Assembly: GCA_017939755.1 (NCBI GenBank)
Contig: JAGBAJ010000031.1
Coordinates: forward strand, 1 to 52,998
Direction of reading: 5' to 3'
Origin: Clostridia bacterium
Lineage (GTDB): Bacteria > Bacillota > Clostridia > TANB77 > CAG-508
Length of the DNA stretch: 52,998 bases
Within the stretch, counting starts at the first letter, position 1; the number at the start of each line of letters is the position of its first letter. The notes under the pieces were generated by a model. That model ran no database searches. It had not been told where the DNA came from and was given only the letters and a program-made list of their open reading frames with translations. A program made the translations under genes and the position numbers. Of this stretch, positions 33,241 through 44,561 are shown piece after piece.

Positions 33241-33978
33241 ATGAATAACTTATTAGAAATAGAAAATTTACATGCGGGGGTTGAAAATAAAGAAATATTA
33301 AAAGGTGTTAATCTAACAATAAAGCCAGGGGAAATTCATGTAATAATGGGCCCTAATGGATCTGGAAAAACAACAACCGCAAATGTTATATTAAATAATC
33401 CAGAATATAAAAAAACAAATGGCAAGATTATTTTTGATGGTGACGATATAACAAATACATCAACGGACGAAATAGCACGTAAAGGCGTATTTATGTCTTT
33501 TCAATTACCAGAAGAGGTTCCAGGAGTTTCTGTAACTAATTTTCTAAAATATGCAAAAAATAAAATAACAGGTCAGCCAATTAAAATATTTGCATTTAAA
33601 AAGGAGCTTCAAAAATATATGGAAGAGCTTAATATGAATCCAAAGAATATGGAAAGAAGTTTAAATGTGGGGTTCTCTGGCGGAGAAAAAAAGAAAAACG
33701 AAATTATACAAATGCTTGTATTAAATCCAAAACTTGCTATTTTAGACGAGACAGATTCTGGACTTGATGTTGATGCAATAAGAGTAGTTTCTAAAGGAAT
33801 AGAAATGTTTAAGAATAATCAAAATGGAGTTTTAATTATTACTCACAATACGAAAATATTGCATAGTTTAAAAGTAGACTATGTGCATATTTTTGTTGAT
33901 GGAAAAATTGTAAAGACAGGCAGTCAAGAATTGGCTAAGGAAATAGAAGAAAATGGATATAGTGAGTATAAAAAATAA
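33241..33978 (+). CDS. sufC: SUF iron-sulfur assembly ATPase SufC
   Basis: 245 aa, ATG after GGGGGAAC. Soluble ABC ATPase of the SufBCD scaffold. Walker A MGPNGSGKTTT, the SufC-specific MSFQLPEEVPGV, signature GFSGGEKKKNE, Walker B LAILDETDSGLDVDA and ITHNTK are all present. First gene of sufC-B-D-S-U-mnmA, the order seen in many Firmicutes and Thermotogae. Confidence 0.95.
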   Translation: MNNLLEIENLHAGVENKEILKGVNLTIKPGEIHVIMGPNGSGKTTTANVILNNPEYKKTNGKIIFDGDDITNTSTDEIARKGVFMSFQLPEEVPGVSVTNFLKYAKNKITGQPIKIFAFKKELQKYMEELNMNPKNMERSLNVGFSGGEKKKNEIIQMLVLNPKLAILDETDSGLDVDAIRVVSKGIEMFKNNQNGVLIITHNTKILHSLKVDYVHIFVDGKIVKTGSQELAKEIEENGYSEYKK

Positions 33979-34030
33979 CAAAAATATATGCTCTTGTCAA
34001 TATTTACGGGCTATAGAAAGGACGACCTAA

Positions 34031-35431
34031 ATGGCTAAAACGCAATTAGAAGAAATAGATAGAAATATATACGATATAAAAAATAAAGACGAATATGATT
34101 ATAAAATAAAGAAGGGTCTTACTAAAGAAATTGTAGAAGAAATTTCTAGACAAAAACATGAACCAGATTGGATGAAAGAAATTCGATTAAAAGCTCTTGA
34201 AACATACAATAACCTTGAAATGCCGACTTGGGGACCAGATTTGTCAGAGCTTAATATGGACGAAATAGCAACATATGTTAAGCCAAAGTCAAAATTAAAT
34301 AATTCATGGGATGATGTTCCAGATGATATAAAAAACACTTTTGATAAGCTTGGAATTCCAGAAGCAGAGAAAACATCGTTAGCAGGTGTGGGAGCCCAGT
34401 ACGATTCAGAAGTTGTGTATCATAGCATGAAGGATGAATTATTAAAACAAGGTGTTATATATACTGATATGGAAACCGCTGTTAGAGAATATCCAGAAAT
34501 GGTAAAAGAGCATTTTATGAAATGTGTTCCTATATCGGATCATAAATTTGTTGCTCTTCACGCAGCTGTATGGTCAGGTGGATCATTTGTATATGTCCCT
34601 AAAGGCGTAAAATTAGAAATGCCACTTCAATCATATTTTAGATTAAATTCGCCAGAATCCGGACAGTTTGAGCATACATTAATAATCGTAGATGAAGGAG
34701 CAAGCTTACATTTTATTGAAGGGTGTAGTGCACCAAAATATAACAAAGTAAATTTACATGCTGGATGTGTAGAGCTATATGTACGCGATAATGCATATTT
34801 AAGGTATTCAACCATAGAAAATTGGTCAAAGAATATGTTAAACCTTAATACCAAAAAAGCAATATGCGGAAAAAATGCTCAGGTAGATTGGGTATCAGGA
34901 TCGTTTGGATCCAAAATTTCAATGCTATATCCAATGAGTATATTAAATGGAGAAGGTGCAAAAACAGAATTTACTGGAATTTCTTTTGCTGGAAAAGAGC
35001 AAAATTTAGATAATGGGTTTAAAGCTGTACACAATGCACCAAATACTTCAAGTGTAGTAAATGCCAAGTCAATTTCAAAAAATGGTGGAAAATGTACGTA
35101 TAGATCATCAATAAAGATAATGGAAAATGCAGAGGGGTCAAAATCTTCTGTATCGTGCGAATCACTTATGCTAGATGATATATCAATTTCCGACACAATA
35201 CCAACTAATGAAATTAGAAATGACAATATACAATTTTCTCACGAAGCTAAAATTGGAAAAATTTCAGACAAAACAATATTCTATTTAATGAGTAGAGGAT
35301 TATCTGAAGAGGACGCAAAAGCAATGATAGTAAGAGGCTTTGCATATCCAATATCAAAAGAGCTTCCAGTTGAATATGCCGTAGAAATGAACAACTTAAT
35401 AAATTTAGAGCTTGAGGGTGCGATAGGGTAA
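34031..35431 (+). CDS. sufB: SUF iron-sulfur assembly scaffold SufB
   Basis: 466 aa, ATG after AAAGGA, usual length. Core scaffold where the nascent cluster forms with SufD and SufC. Conserved stretches are seen: AVREYPEMVKEHFMKCVPIS, HAAVWSGGSFVYVPKGVKLE, FEHTLIIVDEGASLHFIEGC with its cysteine, and near the C terminus FSHEAKIGKISDKTIFYLMSRG. sufD follows after an unusually long 125-base gap. Confidence 0.95.
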   Translation: MAKTQLEEIDRNIYDIKNKDEYDYKIKKGLTKEIVEEISRQKHEPDWMKEIRLKALETYNNLEMPTWGPDLSELNMDEIATYVKPKSKLNNSWDDVPDDIKNTFDKLGIPEAEKTSLAGVGAQYDSEVVYHSMKDELLKQGVIYTDMETAVREYPEMVKEHFMKCVPISDHKFVALHAAVWSGGSFVYVPKGVKLEMPLQSYFRLNSPESGQFEHTLIIVDEGASLHFIEGCSAPKYNKVNLHAGCVELYVRDNAYLRYSTIENWSKNMLNLNTKKAICGKNAQVDWVSGSFGSKISMLYPMSILNGEGAKTEFTGISFAGKEQNLDNGFKAVHNAPNTSSVVNAKSISKNGGKCTYRSSIKIMENAEGSKSSVSCESLMLDDISISDTIPTNEIRNDNIQFSHEAKIGKISDKTIFYLMSRGLSEEDAKAMIVRGFAYPISKELPVEYAVEMNNLINLELEGAIG

Positions 35432-35556
35432 GTGTCAAAATAGACGCTCATTTTTGACATATGTGTTGGAATTGCGTCGAAAATGGACGCCACCATATAC
35501 ATAAGTAAGGTTTATAGGTTCCTGTAAAACCTAAATATATTAATCAAGGAAGAGCT
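35432..35556 (+). other. Structured intergenic region inside the suf operon
   Basis: Three consecutive inverted repeats: TGTCAAAA/TTTTGACA (35433-35460), GCGTC/GACGC (about 35474-35491) and AGGTTT/AAACCT (about 35508-35533). No gene and no T tract. All other suf gaps are 33-60 bases, so this one may set sufB versus sufD expression through RNA folding or processing. Confidence 0.5.
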
Positions 35557-36621
35557 ATGAGCAGTTTAAAATTAAATGAAACACCAGTTAGAACGTCAAG
35601 AAATTTTAATATAAACAATATTAAATTAGATAACATAAGTGTTCCAAAATGTTTAAAGGAATTTAAAAATGTTAATATTTCAGAATGTAGTTCAAAAATT
35701 CAAATTGAAAATACTATAAATAAAATAGATTTAAAGTATGGACTTGATGCCGAGCTTTTAAATCAGGTTAATGAGTCATCAAATTACAGAGCAAGTATAA
35801 CTATTGATAGCAAAGTTAATAAGGATATTGCTATAGAATTTAACTTTGATAATAGCAATACAACTTTAGTAGAAGCTATAGATATAGTTGCCAGCGAAGC
35901 TACAAAGTCTACTATAGTTATTAGATACAATGAAAAGCAAGATGTTGAAGCGTACCACAATGGAGTTATTAGAGCTGTAGCTAAAAGCAATTCAAATGTT
36001 AATATTATTGTTGTTAATATGATGAATGAAAAATCAAATAACTTTTTAAGTATTGAAAATGTTATAGAAGATAATGCTAAAATTAATTTTTATATTGTTG
36101 ATTTTGGTGGAAAAAATAGTATTACAAATTATTACGCAAATATTAAAGGAAAGAATGCAGATAATAAATTAAATACAATATATCTAGGAAAGGATAACCA
36201 ATTATTAGACTTAAACTACATAGCAGAGCTATATGGTGAAAAATCCAACATAGATATTGAAGTTCAGGGGACTTTAAAAGATAACGCAAAGAAACATTTT
36301 AAAGGAACTATAGATTTTAAAAAGGGTTGTAAAAAAGCTACAGGTAATGAAAATGAAAATTGTATTTTATTATCAGATACAGCAAGATCAATTGCTCTTC
36401 CAATGTTATTGTGTTCAGAAGAAGATGTTGAAGGAAATCATAGTAGCTCAGCAGGAAGAGTAGCTGAAAAAGAGCTATTCTACATTATGACTAGAGGTTT
36501 TAACTATAAAGATGCAATGAAACTTATGATTAGAGCAAAATTTAATAAAATTCTTGAACAAATAAAAGATGAAAATTTAAGAAATGAAATACTAGAGCGA
36601 ATTGATAAAAGAATTGATTAA
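35557..36621 (+). CDS. sufD: SUF iron-sulfur assembly protein SufD
   Basis: 354 aa, ATG after AAGGAAGAG. Beta-helix partner of SufB, with lower conservation, as is usual. Recognisable are the C-terminal SEEDVEGNHSSSAGRVAEKE, equivalent to the SufB/D G-H-x-A region, and FYIMTRGFNYKDAMKLMIRA. It is shorter and more asparagine-rich than many SufD proteins. Position between sufB and sufS supports the call. Confidence 0.9.
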   Translation: MSSLKLNETPVRTSRNFNINNIKLDNISVPKCLKEFKNVNISECSSKIQIENTINKIDLKYGLDAELLNQVNESSNYRASITIDSKVNKDIAIEFNFDNSNTTLVEAIDIVASEATKSTIVIRYNEKQDVEAYHNGVIRAVAKSNSNVNIIVVNMMNEKSNNFLSIENVIEDNAKINFYIVDFGGKNSITNYYANIKGKNADNKLNTIYLGKDNQLLDLNYIAELYGEKSNIDIEVQGTLKDNAKKHFKGTIDFKKGCKKATGNENENCILLSDTARSIALPMLLCSEEDVEGNHSSSAGRVAEKELFYIMTRGFNYKDAMKLMIRAKFNKILEQIKDENLRNEILERIDKRID

Positions 36622-36681
36622 ATTACAGATAGAATGTCGAAATTGACCGATGAAAAGGCGAACAATTAGGGAGGAATAATA

Positions 36682-37905
36682 GTGAAGGTAGAAGATATTA
36701 TAAAAGATTTTCCCATACTTCAAAACAGAAAAGAAACATATCTTGATAGTGGGGCTACAACTCAAAAACCATATCAAGTATTAAATGCAATAGATAATTA
36801 TTATAAGAGCTATAATGCAAATCCACACAGAGGAGCGTATTCATTAAGTATTGAAGCAACTGAAAAATACGAAGAAACAAGGGCTAAAATTGCAAAATTC
36901 ATTAATGCTAAACATAGTGAAGAAATAATATTTTCAAAGAATGCAACAGAAAGCCTAAATTTAATTGCATATTCATATGGTATGGAAAACTTGCAAGCCG
37001 ATGACGAAGTTGTTCTTTCCATAATGGAACATCATTCAAATCTTGTTCCATGGCAAAAAGTTACTAAATGTGCAAAAAGTAATTTAAAATATATGTATAT
37101 AAATGAAGAGTATGAAATTTCAGACGAAGAGATTGAGAATAAAATTACAAACAAAACAAAAATTGTTGGTATAGCTCATGTATCTAATGTATTGGGAACA
37201 ATAAACAATGTAAAAAAGATAATAAAATATGCTCACAAAAAAGGAGCAGTTGTTATTGTAGATGCATCCCAAAGTATTCCTCACATGAAAATTGATGTTC
37301 AAGATTTAGATGCAGATTTCTTAGTTTTCTCAGGGCATAAAATGCTTGCACCTATGGGAATTGGCGTATTATATGGTAAAAGGGAAATATTAAATAAAAT
37401 GACTCCATTTTTAATGGGTGGAGATATGATAGAATATGTGTACGAGCAGAATACAACATATGCACCATTACCAAATAAATTTGAAGCAGGAACCCAAAAT
37501 ATAGAAGGTGTTATAGGACTTGGTGCAGCGATTGATTATATAGAAAAAATAGGTTATGATACTATACAAGAAATTGAAAATGAAGTTGTTTCATATGCTA
37601 TTGAGGAGCTATCAAAACTTGATTACATTAAATTATATATAACACCTAATAAAGAAAATCATTCAGGTGTAATATCTTTCAATATTAATGGGGTTCACCC
37701 TCATGATGTTGCGAGTATATTAGATGCAGAAAAGGTATGTGTTAGATCAGGAAATCATTGCGCACAGCCACTACTTAGATTACTTGGTATAGATTCAACA
37801 TGCAGAGCAAGCTTCTATATATATAACACAAAAGAAGATGTTGATAATCTTATAAAAGCATTAAAAAAAGCATATGAAATGTTTAAAAAATATATAAAAA
37901 GTTAG
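36682..37905 (+). CDS. sufS: Cysteine desulfurase SufS
   Basis: 407 aa with GTG start after GGGAGGAA. PLP enzyme of class V aminotransferase fold. HRGAYSLSIEATEKYEETR, FSKNATESLNLIAYSYG, SIMEHHSNLVPW, the PLP lysine in FSGHKMLAPMGIG (K220) and the active-site cysteine in CVRSGNHCAQP (C360) mark group II desulfurases. It mobilises sulfur from cysteine and hands it to SufU next door. Confidence 0.95.
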   Translation: MKVEDIIKDFPILQNRKETYLDSGATTQKPYQVLNAIDNYYKSYNANPHRGAYSLSIEATEKYEETRAKIAKFINAKHSEEIIFSKNATESLNLIAYSYGMENLQADDEVVLSIMEHHSNLVPWQKVTKCAKSNLKYMYINEEYEISDEEIENKITNKTKIVGIAHVSNVLGTINNVKKIIKYAHKKGAVVIVDASQSIPHMKIDVQDLDADFLVFSGHKMLAPMGIGVLYGKREILNKMTPFLMGGDMIEYVYEQNTTYAPLPNKFEAGTQNIEGVIGLGAAIDYIEKIGYDTIQEIENEVVSYAIEELSKLDYIKLYITPNKENHSGVISFNINGVHPHDVASILDAEKVCVRSGNHCAQPLLRLLGIDSTCRASFYIYNTKEDVDNLIKALKKAYEMFKKYIKS

Positions 37906-37947
37906 TTTTCAATAATTTCAAATTAAAATATAAAAAGGAAAAATAAT

Positions 37948-38391
37948 ATGGATGATTTAACAGACGTTTATAATGAAATAATTATGGAGCACAGCATGAA
38001 TTCATACAATAAAAAGTGTCTTGAATGTGCAAGTTGCTGTAAAATGGGGCATAATCCAAATTGTGGAGATGAGATTAAATTAGAGCTTAAAATGAACGGA
38101 AACGTTATAGAAGATATGGCTTTTTCAGGTCATGGATGTGCAATTTCTCAAGCCTCAACATCAATAATGATAGATACTTTAAAAGGAAAGACTATTAAAG
38201 AGGCAAAAGAAATTATTGAAACTTTTATTGCAATGATAAAAAGAGAAATTACAGACGAAGCGGAACTTGAAAAATTAGAAGATGCTATAGTTTTCAAAAA
38301 CATTTCACATATGCCAGCAAGAGTAAAATGTGCTCTATTAGCATGGCACACAATAGAAGATATGTTAGAGGAAAGTAATAGTTGCAAATAG
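37948..38391 (+). CDS. sufU: Sulfur-transfer protein SufU with extra cysteines
   Basis: 147 aa, ATG after AAAAGGAA. Zinc-dependent sulfurtransferase that takes persulfide from SufS. The three family cysteines are visible in GHNPNCGDEI (C39), FSGHGCAISQAST and RVKCALLAWHT. Between the N-terminal helix and NPNCGD there is a short stretch with four more cysteines (KKCLECASCCKMGH, C24, C27, C30, C31) where the common sequence has an NPRN-type loop without them. They may bind another metal or modify transfer. Confidence 0.92.
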   Translation: MDDLTDVYNEIIMEHSMNSYNKKCLECASCCKMGHNPNCGDEIKLELKMNGNVIEDMAFSGHGCAISQASTSIMIDTLKGKTIKEAKEIIETFIAMIKREITDEAELEKLEDAIVFKNISHMPARVKCALLAWHTIEDMLEESNSCK

Positions 38392-38424
38392 ATTGGTCGT
38401 TTAAAATGAAATTAAGAGGTAAAA

Positions 38425-39486
<1,062 letters not shown>

Positions 39487-39510
39487 TGTTAAAATTTACA
39501 GCTTCTTCGC

Positions 39511-39590
39511 AGTTGGGGCGTAATATTATAAATTTACACTATATCACTAATCTTTATTATTTAATTCTAAAGATGTGAATTGTAACATTC
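39511..39590 (+). repeat. Dispersed repeat, family D, direct-orientation copy
   Basis: About 80 bases starting AGTTGGGGCGTAATATTATA and ending GTGAATTGTAACAT. The reverse complement of 43235-43312 matches it at about 75 of 79 positions. A third, shorter copy lies at 43396-43459 and a fragment (TGTGAATTGTAAC) at 41112-41125. Confidence 0.85.
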
Positions 39591-39605
39591 TGTTTACACT
39601 AAGTA

Positions 39606-39634
39606 TTGAAAAAAGAGTGTTATTATTATATAAT
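39606..39634 (+). promoter_or_regulatory. Promoter of cysS
   Basis: TTGAAA (39606-39611), 17 bases, TATAAT (39629-39634). The leader of about 30 bases leaves no room for a T-box. Confidence 0.8.
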
Positions 39635-39669
39635 AGTCCATATATTTTTAGTATAGGAGGAATGAGAAT

Positions 39670-41055
39670 ATGAAGATTAACTTGTACAACACATTAACAA
39701 AGAAAAAAGAAGAATTTAAACCAATTAATGAGGGAAAAGTCTGTATGTATTCTTGTGGTCCTACAGTATACTATTTTGCTCACATAGGTAATTTAAGAGC
39801 ATATTTATTTATGGATATGTTACGTAGAGTATTAAAATATAATGGCTATGAATTACGACATGTAATGAATATTACAGACGTTGGACATTTAGTTTCTGAT
39901 GCTGATGAAGGCGAAGATAAGATGATGAAGGCTGCAAGGCTTGAAAACAAAGATCCATTTGCTATTGCTGAATTTTACATGAATGCATTTCTCGAAGATT
40001 TAAAAAAATTAAATATAGATATGCCAGAAATTATTGCAAGAGCAACAGAGCATATTCCATGTATGGAAGAATATGTTAAAAAGATTATAGAAAATGGATA
40101 TGCATACGAAACTGAAAATACAATTTATTTTGATACAACAAAATTAGATAAATATGGTTTACTTTCAAACAAAGATGTTAAGGAAGAAGACCTAGAAGCA
40201 AGAATAGCTTCAGATCCAAATAAGAAAAATCCAAATGATTTTGCATTATGGATTAAAGCACCAGAAAATCACTTAATGAAATGGGATTCTTTTTGGGGAA
40301 AATGTTACCCAGGATGGCATTTAGAGTGCTCTGCAATGAGTAATAAATATTTAGGAGAGCAATTTGATATACACACAGGTGGTGTAGATCATATTCCTGT
40401 TCATCATGAAAACGAAATTGCGCAATCAAAGGGCTATAGTGGAAAAATTCCTGCAAATTATTGGATGCACGTTGAATTCTTACAAGTTAATGGTGGAAAA
40501 ATGTCAAAAAGCCTAAAAAATCTATATACAATAGAAGATTTAAAACAACGTGGATATGAGCCAGCAGTATATAGAATGTTTAATTTAGGTACTCATTATA
40601 AAAAGCAAATTAATTTTACATTTGAAGCAATGGATGCAGCAAAAATAGCATTAAATAGATTAAGAGATGGGTATTTAAAGCATAAGAATGGAAATGATGA
40701 TGTCGAAGCTTCTGTAATTAAAGAATATGAACAAAAATTTCTTGAAGCAATAAATGATGATTTAAATATGCCAGTTGCTATGAGTGTAGTTTGGGATGTT
40801 ATAAAGAATAATAGTAAATCTAAAAAATTAGCTGCCTTAATTGAAAAATTTGATGAGGTAATGGGATTTGATATTAAATCATATGTACCACAAGTTGAAG
40901 AATTACCAGAAGATATTAAAAAATTTGTAAATGAAAGAAATGAAGCAAGAGCAAATAGAAATTGGGCAGAATCGGACAGACTAAGGGATGAGCTTATATC
41001 TAGAGGATATTCTGTAAAAGATGGCAAGGAAGGAACAATCGTTGAAAAGATATAA
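39670..41055 (+). CDS. cysS: Cysteinyl-tRNA synthetase
   Basis: 461 aa, ATG after AGGAGGAATG. Class I synthetase: zinc cysteine in CMYSCGPTVY, the HIGH-type AHIGNLRAYLF, zinc-site GWHLECSAMS, HTGGVDHIPVHHENEIAQS and the KMSKS loop NGGKMSKSLKN are all present. Normal length. Flanked on both sides by family D repeat sequences. Supplies Cys-tRNA; it sits beside the sulfur-mobilisation genes, which also use cysteine, but has its own promoter. Confidence 0.96.
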   Translation: MKINLYNTLTKKKEEFKPINEGKVCMYSCGPTVYYFAHIGNLRAYLFMDMLRRVLKYNGYELRHVMNITDVGHLVSDADEGEDKMMKAARLENKDPFAIAEFYMNAFLEDLKKLNIDMPEIIARATEHIPCMEEYVKKIIENGYAYETENTIYFDTTKLDKYGLLSNKDVKEEDLEARIASDPNKKNPNDFALWIKAPENHLMKWDSFWGKCYPGWHLECSAMSNKYLGEQFDIHTGGVDHIPVHHENEIAQSKGYSGKIPANYWMHVEFLQVNGGKMSKSLKNLYTIEDLKQRGYEPAVYRMFNLGTHYKKQINFTFEAMDAAKIALNRLRDGYLKHKNGNDDVEASVIKEYEQKFLEAINDDLNMPVAMSVVWDVIKNNSKSKKLAALIEKFDEVMGFDIKSYVPQVEELPEDIKKFVNERNEARANRNWAESDRLRDELISRGYSVKDGKEGTIVEKI

Positions 41056-41191
41056 ATATGCACAATTATAATTGATATTATATCTTTAAATTCTAATAAA
41101 ATCTTATTGACTGTGAATTGTAACGAAAAGTTATTATTGCCAACGATTATTGTAATTTTAATAGAATAAAAATCTTTTGTAAGGAAAAAAT

Positions 41192-41222
41192 AAAGTTGTA
41201 GTAGAAATACTACAACTTTTTT
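41192..41222 (+). terminator. Terminator after cysS
   Basis: AAAGTTGTAGTA, loop GAAA, TACTACAACTTT and further T: twelve perfect pairs. Lies 137 bases after cysS; the stretch before it holds a fragment of repeat family D. Confidence 0.88.
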
Positions 41223-41258
41223 ATACAGGATTTGTGCCTAGAAGTAATGGAGGTTATT

Positions 41259-41429
41259 ATGGAAAATCAAAAAATTAATTGTACAGTTAATTCATGTAAG
41301 TATAATAATTGTAATGATCAAGAATGTTTGTTAAAACAAATAACTGTAAAACCAATTCAAAATTGCAATACAAAGAAACCAGATGAATCAATGTGTAGTA
41401 GCTATGAAAATCATAATAAAAACTTTTAG
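41259..41429 (+). CDS. DUF1540 domain protein, 56 aa
   Basis: ATG 41259, five bases after GGAGG. The spacing of cysteines in NCTVNSCKYNNCNDQECLLKQ, followed by ITVKPIQNC and MCSSYENH, is the DUF1540 pattern common in clostridia and bacilli, sometimes two per protein. The cysteines probably bind a metal; the function is unknown. No clear promoter of its own beyond read-through of the preceding terminator. Confidence 0.85.
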   Translation: MENQKINCTVNSCKYNNCNDQECLLKQITVKPIQNCNTKKPDESMCSSYENHNKNF

Positions 41430-41484
41430 ATATGAAAAATTATGTGCTTTCTTCAAAAAAATAGACAAAATACGCAGAATTATG

Positions 41485-41513
41485 TTGAAAAATTGGCATA
41501 GTGCATATATAAT
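41485..41513 (+). promoter_or_regulatory. Promoter of the MBL-fold gene
   Basis: TTGAAA (41485-41490), 17 bases, TATAAT (41508-41513). Confidence 0.8.
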
Positions 41514-41569
41514 GCAATCAATAAGGTATGAGCCTTATGTAATTAAACTCGAAAGGAGTGTCACACTTT

Positions 41570-43096
41570 ATGGGTAGAAGAAGGAGCAAGCCAAAAGCCT
41601 ATGCTACTATTCAGTCAGTGCAAGAAGATGTGACTGGTTCGCGGACACTTGTCGTAATTACTTTTTCGAATGGCAACAAGTTCAGACTTCTTGTGGATTG
41701 TGGTATGTATCAAGGTAGTGTGGAAGAGTACGCAAAAAATGGTTCACTTGGTTTCATCAATGCTGAACTCATCGACGCAGTGCTGCTAACGCATGCACAT
41801 GTGGATCACTCTGGTCAGATTCCGTTGTTATATGCAAATGGAGCTAATTGCAATGTGTATATGAGCCAAGATACGAAGAGGATTTGTATTCCATTACTTG
41901 AGAATACATGCCAAATATTTGCTCAGGATAATAATCCAATGTATAACGAGAACGACTTGAATCGTGCTATTCACGCGTTTGAAACAATAGAGTATGATGA
42001 ATGGGTAGAGCTCAAAAACTTGATGAATATGCCATCTGGTGTCAGTGTCAAGTTTATAAGAAATGAGCATATTCCTGGAGCCGCAAGCATTTGTGTACAG
42101 GTTAGCCCTGAAAATGAAGAAAGTTTTAGACTGATGTTTTCTGGTGATTATAACATGTCAAATGCGTTTTCTAATCGCATTACGACTATGCCAGAGGATA
42201 TTAAAAAGAATCCTATTGCTTTTTTTATGATGGAAGCGACCTATGGACGTAAGACCAAGAAGAACATGGTTGTGGGAAAATTTGAGAATGATGTCGAAAA
42301 GTACATTGGTATGGGAAAATCTATCATTGTTACAGCCTTTGCTAACATGAGAATGCAAAATTGTCTGTATCTTCTCAGGCAAATGCAAGACAAGGGAACT
42401 TTGTCAACAGATATTCCAATTTATATCGATGGAGGTATGGGAGAGGCTCTAACTAATATTTGGCCAATTCTCAATACTGTTGACATTAAAGATTTTTTAC
42501 CACAAAATTTCCACAGAGCATCTACTGACAAAAAGAAGTTAATAGACTCCGAAGGGCAATTTATACTTGTTACAACATCTGGCATGGGAAACTTTGGACC
42601 ATCTAAAGAATATCTGTCAATGGCAATTAGCAAGGATAACATGGTAATCTATTTTTCTGGGTACGTATCAAATGAGAGTACGGCAAGAAGAATCATAGAT
42701 GCTAAGTTGGGTGATATACTTGATGTAAATGGAGCTATAAAAGAAAAAAGAGCAATTAGCGACTATACTGAGGAAATGTCTGCACATGCAAGAGCAGAGG
42801 ACTTACAGAGCTTCATCGAGCAGTTCCATTGCATTAGAACACTTGTATGGAATCATGGATCTAATACTTCAAAGTTAGCTATGAAAGAGCGGTCTGACAA
42901 AATGGAAAATGTTGATGTATCGACAATAAATGATGGAAAGATTGCTTTTAAAGTTGACAAGGATGGGTTAGTAAAGGAATTTACAATAGTAAGTATTCCT
43001 GTGGAGAAATCCATTAGTAAACAACCCAAAAGAGCTCCAAAGAGAAATAAAAAGTGTAAAACAACAAGACGCAACAAGAGAGCTACAGGATATTAG
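41570..43096 (+). CDS. Metallo-beta-lactamase-fold (beta-CASP RNase-like) protein with basic tail
   Basis: 508 aa from ATG 41570; AAAGGAG lies 11 bases upstream, and an in-frame GTG inside that site is rejected. MBL motifs: LLVDCGMYQGS, THAHVDHSGQIPLLYANG with the zinc ligands, HIPGAASI and MFSGDYNMSN. Later SIIVTAFANMRMQNCLYLLR, FILVTTSGMG and IYFSGYVSN resemble beta-CASP nucleases of the CPSF/RNase J type. The last 25 residues hold about twelve lysines or arginines (PKRAPKRNKKCKTTRRNKR), fit for nucleic-acid binding. Solitary, with its own promoter and terminator, and GC-richer codons than cysS and fba on either side. Confidence 0.85.
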   Translation: MGRRRSKPKAYATIQSVQEDVTGSRTLVVITFSNGNKFRLLVDCGMYQGSVEEYAKNGSLGFINAELIDAVLLTHAHVDHSGQIPLLYANGANCNVYMSQDTKRICIPLLENTCQIFAQDNNPMYNENDLNRAIHAFETIEYDEWVELKNLMNMPSGVSVKFIRNEHIPGAASICVQVSPENEESFRLMFSGDYNMSNAFSNRITTMPEDIKKNPIAFFMMEATYGRKTKKNMVVGKFENDVEKYIGMGKSIIVTAFANMRMQNCLYLLRQMQDKGTLSTDIPIYIDGGMGEALTNIWPILNTVDIKDFLPQNFHRASTDKKKLIDSEGQFILVTTSGMGNFGPSKEYLSMAISKDNMVIYFSGYVSNESTARRIIDAKLGDILDVNGAIKEKRAISDYTEEMSAHARAEDLQSFIEQFHCIRTLVWNHGSNTSKLAMKERSDKMENVDVSTINDGKIAFKVDKDGLVKEFTIVSIPVEKSISKQPKRAPKRNKKCKTTRRNKRATGY

Positions 43097-43173
43097 AAAT
43101 TATTCGCTTAAGTAAGTAACACATGAAGGACATAGTTTTAATCTATCGAATCTAAAAGATAGTACAAAGAGAG

Positions 43174-43207
43174 ATGCCAGTTTCCAGGTTGGAGGCTGGC
43201 ATTGTTT
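43174..43207 (+). terminator. Terminator of the MBL-fold gene
   Basis: ATGCCAG faces CTGGCAT around an inner TTCC/GGA arm, then TGTTTA. Followed directly by a family A half copy (AATAGGAAAG). Confidence 0.75.
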
Positions 43208-43232
43208 ATATAATAGGAAAGTTCTACACAAA

Positions 43233-43460
43233 AAATGTTACAATTCACTGCTTTAAAATTAAATAATAAAAATTAGTGATATAGTGTAAATTTATAATAT
43301 TACGCCCCAACTACATAAGAGAATTTACGTTTTTACTGCGTTACACACTTGTAAAAATTAAATTCTCTAATTTGCTGGTCCCCACCTTAACTTCATATTA
43401 TAAATTTACACTATATCACTAATCTTATATGAAATGAAATTATGCTGTGAATTGTAACAA
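43233..43460. repeat. Nested palindromic element built from two family D copies
   Basis: Left arm 43235-43312 (reverse copy of 39511-39590) and right arm 43396-43459 face each other around an inner hairpin AGAGAATTTA...TAAATTCTCT (43318-43368) and a GCTGGTCCCCACC stretch. The whole 43097-43602 gap contains no gene: terminator, this element and the fba promoter. Confidence 0.85.
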
Positions 43461-43497
43461 ATAATGACGAGACAATAAAAATTAATAACTTTTAATA

Positions 43498-44532
<1,035 letters not shown>

Positions 44533-44561
44533 ATCTATATAAAAAATATTTGCAAAAACAG

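Noticed and set aside
39591..39669. T-box riboswitch before cysS
   Set aside because: The promoter lies only about 30 bases before the start region and no T-box sequence or antiterminator is present.
41383..41577. 64-residue frame overlapping the DUF1540 gene end and the MBL promoter
   Set aside because: No ribosome site and it covers a consensus promoter; considered a chance frame.
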